Of a stretch of 11,088 nucleotides of DNA, positions 6,689 to 11,088 are shown piece after piece. How positions within the stretch are numbered: position 1 is the first letter of the stretch; every line of letters starts with the position of its first letter. The notes under the pieces were generated by a model. It saw only the letters and a list, made by a program, of their open reading frames with translations, searched no databases and was not told where the DNA came from. This DNA comes from Planctomycetota bacterium (lineage in GTDB: Bacteria; Planctomycetota; Planctomycetia; Pirellulales; S012-138), in the NCBI GenBank assembly GCA_026982835.1, contig JALSGI010000714.1, positions 1 to 11,088 on the forward strand. The letters run 5' to 3'. Made by a program: the position numbers and the translations under genes.

Positions 6689-8158
6689 ATGGAACCGAAT
6701 CCGGATACTGCTTGGGTGCCTCGGTCACGTTCGTTGGTACTCACCTTACTCTTGGCCGCCGCCGCGGGCGGCCTGGCCTGGGGCATCCGCGGCCAGTACG
6801 GTCACGAAACCGGGGCCATGCTGGCCGGGGTGCTGGGCGGGTTGGCGATGCTGTGGTGCATCGTCCCGGCAATGCCGGTGCTTCAGGCCTGGCGAGCCGT
6901 GGCCTTGTTCACGCTGGGTATTTCCCTGGGCGGCTCGATGACCTACGGCCAGACGCTCGGCTTGAGCCACGATCCGGAACTGGTGGGCAACCACGCCGCG
7001 TTGGCTTGGAGCCTGCTGGGGCTGGCTCTGAAAGGGGGGCTGTGGTGGGGGCTGGGAGGAGCCTTTCTGGGCCTGGGGCTCAGTCGTGTGGACTATTCTC
7101 CCCGCCGCGTCCTGTGGCTGTGGCTGTTTATGGCCGCGGCTTACGTGCTGGGCGTTTGGTTGCTGAACCGGCCGTTTGACGCTTCCCGCGAAACCCTTCC
7201 GGCGGTGTATTTTTCCGGCTCTTCGTTTTGGAAGCCCGGCGGCTGGAAGCCGCGGCCGGAGTGCTGGGGCGGCTACTTGCTGGCCCTGGCGGTGCTGGGG
7301 CTGGCGACCCGCCTCTTCTATCGCGATCCGCTGCCGCTGCGACTTGGGCTTTGGGGCGCGGTGGGCGGAGGGCTTGGCTTCCCCTTGGGACAGGTCCCCC
7401 AGGCGCTTCATGCCTGGCAGCCGGAGGCGATGGCCGCACGGCTCCCCGCGTGGCTGCTGCCCCACATCAACTGGTGGAACCTGATGGAAATGAGCTTCGG
7501 GGCGATAGCCTGCGCCGTGCTGGCCTTGGGGGTGTGGTACAACCGGGGCCGGTTGGCCGCGGAGCCCGGCTGGCTTGAAGATCGCACCCGCTTGCCCGTG
7601 GCGTGGTCCCCGGGGGTGGAGTGGGCGCTGATCCTGGTGCATTTGGCGTTGCTTGTGGGGGCGGAGTTTGGGGACCACCCGCTGCTGGAACTCTACACCG
7701 AGTACGGCCTGTTGTTGATCCTGATTCCCTTGCTGGGCGTGGCGGCGGGGCGCTGGTGGCCTCCGTGGCTGATCTTTGTGGGGGCGCTGATTCCTTATGC
7801 GGGCAAGACGGCCCGCGACCTGGCCTTCCGTTCCCAGGAACTGGACCCCCTTGTGGCCCTAGGGGGGCTGGTGGTTTTTCCGGTGTTGGCGATGCTGGGC
7901 TGGACGTTCCTTGGGGCCGCCTCCCGGCGGCAGCGTGGGGCCGCCGAGCCGCTGCTGCGATGGAGCCTGCTAGGGCTGACGTGGTTGTACTTTGGGCTGA
8001 ACTTCGTCATTTTCCGCTGGCCGTGGCCCTGGTCCGTGCAGTGGAACTATCGAACCCCCTCGGCGGCGGTCATGCTCCTGCTGGCTGCGACGCTGACACT
8101 GGCCGCGTTGTGGCCGCAGGAGAGGCGCAGCCGGGAACAGGGAGTTCCGGCCCGCTGA
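6689..8158 (+). CDS. Conserved polytopic membrane protein of unknown function (WGIRGQYGHETGAM family)
   Basis: 489 residues with about a dozen hydrophobic stretches: roughly 15-30, 43-62, 68-84, 105-130, 141-159, 195-209, 219-234, 266-284, 309-325, 339-353, 357-371, 388-410, 425-441 and 458-474. The start ATG 6689 has GGAGG with 5-nt spacing. Conserved-looking polar motifs sit within or beside the helices: WGIRGQYGHETGAM (31-44), GGSMTYGQTLGLSHDPELVGNHAALAWS (81-108) and INWWNLMEMSFGAI (260-273). I recognise the first motif as recurring in uncharacterised planctomycete membrane proteins, but know of no assigned function. The many charged residues inside helical segments (H39, E40, R34, E267) suggest transport or a membrane-embedded enzyme, but that is speculation. 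It converges on the methyltransferase gene (79-base gap). It is strongly G/C-rich with GTG/CTG-heavy codon use, unlike the kinase just upstream. Confidence 0.85.
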   Translation: MEPNPDTAWVPRSRSLVLTLLLAAAAGGLAWGIRGQYGHETGAMLAGVLGGLAMLWCIVPAMPVLQAWRAVALFTLGISLGGSMTYGQTLGLSHDPELVGNHAALAWSLLGLALKGGLWWGLGGAFLGLGLSRVDYSPRRVLWLWLFMAAAYVLGVWLLNRPFDASRETLPAVYFSGSSFWKPGGWKPRPECWGGYLLALAVLGLATRLFYRDPLPLRLGLWGAVGGGLGFPLGQVPQALHAWQPEAMAARLPAWLLPHINWWNLMEMSFGAIACAVLALGVWYNRGRLAAEPGWLEDRTRLPVAWSPGVEWALILVHLALLVGAEFGDHPLLELYTEYGLLLILIPLLGVAAGRWWPPWLIFVGALIPYAGKTARDLAFRSQELDPLVALGGLVVFPVLAMLGWTFLGAASRRQRGAAEPLLRWSLLGLTWLYFGLNFVIFRWPWPWSVQWNYRTPSAAVMLLLAATLTLAALWPQERRSREQGVPAR

Positions 8159-8180
8159 ATTGGAGTGCGGCTTGGTTTCG

Positions 8181-8206
8181 GGCGGGGTGAACAGGACCGG
8201 CCCGCC
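8181..8206 (+). terminator. Weak hairpin between convergent genes, possible bidirectional terminator
   Basis: GGCGGG (8181-8186) pairs with CCCGCC (8201-8206) over a 14-base loop, between the convergent stops of the membrane protein and methyltransferase genes. There is no T-run on either side. The position suits a terminator, but the sequence support is thin. Confidence 0.2.
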
Positions 8207-8237
8207 TGTGAGCTTTGAAAGGAGCGGACCGCGCTGC

Positions 8238-8909
8238 TTACGCCGCCTGGCGGGAGGGGACAACCGCTTTGCGGGCCACCAACACGATCTGCGGGGCATA
8301 GTCCAGCATCAGCAACCGGAACAGCCAGCCGAAGAGCCACCGCCGCACTACTTTGCGCAGCCACGGCTCGTGGTAGGTGCGGTAGATGGCCTGCACCTCC
8401 AGCCCCGAAAGCTCTACCAGCCCGGCCAGCTCGTCGTAGCAAAGCGGCGTGCAGTGCGTGGCGTCGTAGAGATAGCGGTGGGGGCAATAGACGTTGGGCG
8501 TGCTAAGCAGCAGCACGCCTCCCGGGCGCAGGCGCCGCTGCATCTGCCAAAGAAACTCCGGCAGCTGCTTGGCCGGGATGTGCTCCAACACCTCGAAGGC
8601 AAAGATCAGGTCGTAGCCTTCAGGCACCTGGTCCCAGCGGCGGTAGTCGTGGGGACCTTCGGGGTCCGGGTCCAGGGATTCGTATCGGATTCCCGGGTAC
8701 TTCCGCTGCAGGTGGTCTTTCATCCGCCGGTCGCCGGCGCCCACTTCCAACACGCGCATCTGGTCGCGGGCGTGTTCCAGCAGCAGCGAGCTAGCGCGGC
8801 GGGCCAGCGGCAAGCCGTGCACCGGGCCGAACTTTTTCTTGGCCGCCCGGCGAGCCTGGTACTTGAGAGCAAAATGATGCGTGGGATCCGGGGGCTGGCA
8901 CGAACTCAT
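8238..8909 (-). CDS. Class I SAM-dependent methyltransferase (Methyltransf_11/23-like)
   Basis: 223 residues from ATG 8909, chosen because AGGAG at 8920-8916 stands 6 bases upstream; the longer frame (from 8975) has no such site. Residues 52-62 RVLEVGAGDRR are motif I of the SAM-binding Rossmann fold, with an acidic residue after beta-2 (SLDPDPEG, 78-85). Motif II/III are YDLIFAFEVLEHIP (99-112) and RRLRPGGVLLLSTPN (125-139), the signature of the Methyltransf_11/23 group that modifies lipids, sugars or small metabolites. HALKYQARRAAKKKF-like residues near the N-terminus are basic, and the hydrophobic tail (about 190-212) may contact the membrane. The substrate is not determinable. It is convergent with the upstream gene and divergent from the sulfatase-like gene. 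The methyltransferase fold is certain; the subfamily is inferred. Confidence 0.93.
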   Translation of the reverse strand: MSSCQPPDPTHHFALKYQARRAAKKKFGPVHGLPLARRASSLLLEHARDQMRVLEVGAGDRRMKDHLQRKYPGIRYESLDPDPEGPHDYRRWDQVPEGYDLIFAFEVLEHIPAKQLPEFLWQMQRRLRPGGVLLLSTPNVYCPHRYLYDATHCTPLCYDELAGLVELSGLEVQAIYRTYHEPWLRKVVRRWLFGWLFRLLMLDYAPQIVLVARKAVVPSRQAA

Positions 8910-9225
8910 GCGTCTCTCCTGCAAGCTCCAAAGCAAATGGGCCGCTCCGTCCCGTGCCAAACCCATAGCAAGCATCCCTTGGGAAGGTCAATGCCAGCTG
9001 GGGGACAACTTCGGCTCCTTGGCAACTTCCTGTTGATGAGATGCTGCCCGGCAACGGGGAACCCGACCCCGGAGGCCGCTTGCCTTCCTCGACGATCCCT
9101 GCCGGAGGGGCAGAGCGACAGCAATGCCAGCGGCCTTTCCCAGTGGCGTTTGCCCGGCACCGGCGCGGGGATACGATACCGGGCCGGGGTCTTTGTTGCC
9201 GCACGCTTGCGCGTTGGACTGTGCG
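8910..9225. other. 316-base divergent intergenic region
   Basis: The region lies between the methyltransferase and sulfatase-like starts. I find no gene in it. It includes the methyltransferase ribosome site (8916-8920), a small 5-bp hairpin (CTGCC at 9099-9103 with GGCAG at 9109-9113) and a weak pair TTGCCC (9150-9155) / TACGAT (9172-9177), spacer 16, that could be a promoter for the downstream gene but is not convincing. Confidence 0.55.
8916..8920 (-). promoter_or_regulatory. Ribosome binding site deciding the methyltransferase start
   Basis: Minus strand AGGAG, six bases before ATG 8909. It supports the 223-residue product over a 245-residue frame starting at 8975. Confidence 0.7.
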
Positions 9226-11088
9226 ATGGAATCGGTCACGATGTGCCGCAGCGAAACGAGCCGCCGGGCCGGAGCCGAAGTGTTCTGGCTTACCCTGGCC
9301 CTGGCCCTGTTGTTGCTGGGCGTGAAGGCCACCCTGCTGCCCGGCCCCGAGGGCACTCCCGTGGCCGTGCTCAAGTGGTGCCTGCGGTTGGGGGTGGTGG
9401 GGGCGGCCGACGTGGGCTTTGCCCTGGCCCTGGGGCTGCTGGCCGCGGGGAGCTTGGGTCTGGTGGGGCGTTTTTTCCCCCGAGGGTTGCCAACGGCCCT
9501 GCTTGCCGTGCGGGGAGCGTTTTTCCTGGCTGCTGGGTATGCCGTGGCCAGCTGGGCGCTGTTGCAAGCCACGTTGCAGCCGTTCAACCTGCGGGTGCTG
9601 TACCTGGTGGGCGACTGGAGCGTGTTGTGGTCTTCGGTGGCCGAGTATCTTTCCTGGCAGCGGGTAGTGGGGGTGGTGGCGATTCCCGTGGGCCTGGTGC
9701 TTGGGTGCCGGTGGCTTGCCCGGCGGGAAAAAGCCTATCCCGGCCGCTTTTCCCCGGGGCTGGTGTTGCTGGCCGTCTGGATGGCCTGGCTGCCGGTGCA
9801 GCTGGCGGCCAGGCACTACGTAGAGCGGCGTTGGCCCAGCCCGCGCATCTGGGAACATCGCCTCTCCCAATCCCCTCACTTGGTGCTGCTTGGCTCCTGC
9901 TGGCAGGAGTGGTTTGGCAAGCGGCGGTTCGTGCCGGTGGCTCAAGGGGCCGAAGGTCCCTCTGCGGCCGAGTTGGGCTTGCATCCTGCGGCAAACTCCC
10001 CAGCAAAAGCCCCCCCCTGGCTCCTGCTGCGGCGGCCCAAGCACATGGTGGTGGTGTTGCTAGAATCGGTAGGGGCCGAATACGTCGCCTGGGCCGGAGG
10101 GCGCTACGACACCATGCCGCATCTGGCCCGGCGGATCCAGCGGCAGGGGGTGGTGGTACCACAGTTCTATGTGACGGCCCCTTACAGTTGCAAAAGCCTG
10201 TTGGCTCTCTGCGGCAGCGTGTATCCCCGGCCCGACTGGCGCCTGGTGGTGCAAGATTGCCGGCAGGTGGAGTTACCGCTGCTACCCCAGCTGCTGCGCA
10301 AGCGAGGCTTTCGCACCTGCTTTGCCCACTCCGGCTACTGGAGTTGGCGTGGCCGGGACCGTTTCCTGCGCAGGCATGGGGTCGAGCAGCTCATCGATGC
10401 CTCTACGCTGCCCGGCCCGCCGCTTAACTCCTGGGGCGTGCCCGACCGGCAAATGTTCCAGGCCGTGCTGGGCTGGATGCAACGGCACGCCTCGGAACCA
10501 ATGTTCGTGCTGGCCTACACGATCCAGACGCACCACCCTTATGCCCGGCCCCGGCGTATGGTCCGCTTTCCCGTCCAGGACCAGGAGCTGCAATCGTTCC
10601 TCAACGCCATCCGGGCCACGGACGAGGAACTGGAACACTTTCTGGCCGGCCTGGAATCCCTGGGGTTGCTGCAAGACACCCTGGTGGTGGTTACGGCCGA
10701 TCACGGGGAGTCGTTCGGCCAGCACGACCAGCGGGAGCACCACTTCGCCCTTTACGAGCCCAACGTGCGTGTGCCGCTGGTGTTTTTGTATCCGGGATTG
10801 CGTGAAGCGGTGGGCAAGGAGTTGTCCGGCGTACACTCGCAGATCGACCTGGCCCCTACGCTGCTTGCAGCCTTGGGGATACCGCAACCGGAACCGTGGC
10901 AGGGCAGGAGCATACTCAGGGAGCCGCAGCCGCAGCGTCCGGTTTACCTGGTGACGGTGAGCAACTACGCCGTGCTGGGGCTGCGACAGGGGCGGTGGAA
11001 GTACCACTACTGGGTCGAACAGGGGCAAGAGGAGCTTTACGACCTGCAGCGCGACCCGGCCGAGCGGCACGACCTGGCCGCCCGGCAC
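9226..11088 (+). CDS. Membrane-anchored sulfatase/LTA-synthase-like phosphotransferase or hydrolase (3' end outside window)
   Basis: Reading frame open from ATG 9226 to the right edge; 621 residues visible, no stop. The N-terminus has about five hydrophobic helices (roughly 18-37, 55-75, 88-112, 144-162, 175-194), the LtaS topology, then an extracytoplasmic sulfatase/alkaline-phosphatase domain. Motifs: KHMVVVLLESVGAEY (272-286) with E280 as a metal ligand; TAPYSCKSLLALCGSVYP (317-334) at the nucleophile site; THHPY near 435; VTADHGESFGQHDQREHHF (490-507, first residue V489 or V490) with D492-H493 and H505/H506 as metal ligands; QIDLAPTLLAALGI near 543-556; and ELYDLQRDPAERHDLA, the common sulfatase tail. 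It could transfer phosphoglycerol, ethanolamine phosphate or a similar group, or hydrolyse a phospho- or sulfoester at the cell surface. The nucleophile position (S321 or C322, where LtaS has threonine) is odd. The start has no good ribosome site; an earlier GTG/TTG start is possible. There are no linked cell-envelope genes in the window. Confidence 0.88.
   Translation, partial: MESVTMCRSETSRRAGAEVFWLTLALALLLLGVKATLLPGPEGTPVAVLKWCLRLGVVGAADVGFALALGLLAAGSLGLVGRFFPRGLPTALLAVRGAFFLAAGYAVASWALLQATLQPFNLRVLYLVGDWSVLWSSVAEYLSWQRVVGVVAIPVGLVLGCRWLARREKAYPGRFSPGLVLLAVWMAWLPVQLAARHYVERRWPSPRIWEHRLSQSPHLVLLGSCWQEWFGKRRFVPVAQGAEGPSAAELGLHPAANSPAKAPPWLLLRRPKHMVVVLLESVGAEYVAWAGGRYDTMPHLARRIQRQGVVVPQFYVTAPYSCKSLLALCGSVYPRPDWRLVVQDCRQVELPLLPQLLRKRGFRTCFAHSGYWSWRGRDRFLRRHGVEQLIDASTLPGPPLNSWGVPDRQMFQAVLGWMQRHASEPMFVLAYTIQTHHPYARPRRMVRFPVQDQELQSFLNAIRATDEELEHFLAGLESLGLLQDTLVVVTADHGESFGQHDQREHHFALYEPNVRVPLVFLYPGLREAVGKELSGVHSQIDLAPTLLAALGIPQPEPWQGRSILREPQPQRPVYLVTVSNYAVLGLRQGRWKYHYWVEQGQEELYDLQRDPAERHDLAARH

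Noticed and set aside
6746..7678. 310-codon minus-strand frame opposite the membrane protein
   Set aside because: Its P/Q/H-rich translation is typical of an antisense shadow; the plus-strand frame has coherent helices and a good ribosome site.
9150..9177. Promoter TTGCCC-16-TACGAT before the sulfatase-like gene
   Set aside because: Only three of six and four of six matches, with a 16-base spacer; this is too weak to list as a feature.
10186..10200. Formylglycine-type sulfatase site at the cysteine C322
   Set aside because: The required C-x-P-S-R pattern is absent (C-K-S-L follows), so a classical formylglycine sulfatase is unlikely.
8160..10427. A 755-codon plus-strand open frame spanning the methyltransferase and the sulfatase-like gene
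   Set aside because: It is antisense to the methyltransferase and out of frame with the sulfatase-like gene, both of which carry clear motifs; its translation is low-complexity P/G/R/A-rich with no domain, as expected in G/C-rich DNA.
1..11088. tRNA, rRNA, CRISPR array, transposase or insertion-sequence ends
   Set aside because: No cloverleaf, regularly spaced repeat, transposase motif or terminal inverted repeat was seen by eye.

Overview
The window is GC-rich bacterial DNA (43 of 60 bases are G/C at 9361-9420), densely coded, with no RNA genes, CRISPR array or insertion sequence that I can see. The mix of genes suggests a planctomycete-like bacterium: a 12-helix membrane protein carrying WGIRGQYGHETGAM, a type I remember from that phylum, a RarA with the expected N-terminus, an acyl-lipid desaturase and an LtaS-like membrane phosphatase. 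This assignment is from memory of family resemblance, not from a search, and is moderate at best.

Layout. 1-306 (+) is the C-terminal end of a membrane fatty-acid desaturase. It converges on rarA (318-1682, -), a replication-associated AAA+ ATPase. A divergent intergenic region (1683-1889) holds candidate promoters facing both ways. From 1890 to 6345 (+) lies a four-gene cassette that I regard as the most interesting part: an archaeal-type predicted nucleotidyltransferase, a Gfo/Idh/MocA-type NAD(P)-dependent oxidoreductase with a histidine-rich active-site region, a stand-alone thiamine-diphosphate enzyme resembling the alpha subunit of indolepyruvate:ferredoxin oxidoreductase but lacking its ferredoxin domain, and a thymidylate-kinase-like P-loop kinase. 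The last three are tightly spaced (13-nt overlap, then a 19-nt gap). G/C falls to 42% at 6241-6340, at the end of the kinase gene.

After a 343-base gap comes the polytopic membrane protein (6689-8158, +), which converges on a class I SAM-dependent methyltransferase (8238-8909, -). After another gap of about 316 bases, a membrane-anchored sulfatase/LTA-synthase-like protein (9226 to beyond the right edge, +) begins, divergent from the methyltransferase.

How the genes may work together. The four cassette enzymes cover nucleotidyl transfer, redox, C-C bond cleavage or formation with ThDP, and nucleotide-type phosphorylation. That combination reads like a small-molecule or nucleotide-linked biosynthetic pathway rather than a defence system, but no substrate can be named from the sequence. 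The flanking genes (desaturase, rarA, membrane protein, methyltransferase, sulfatase-like) look like ordinary chromosomal genes with no evident functional link to it.
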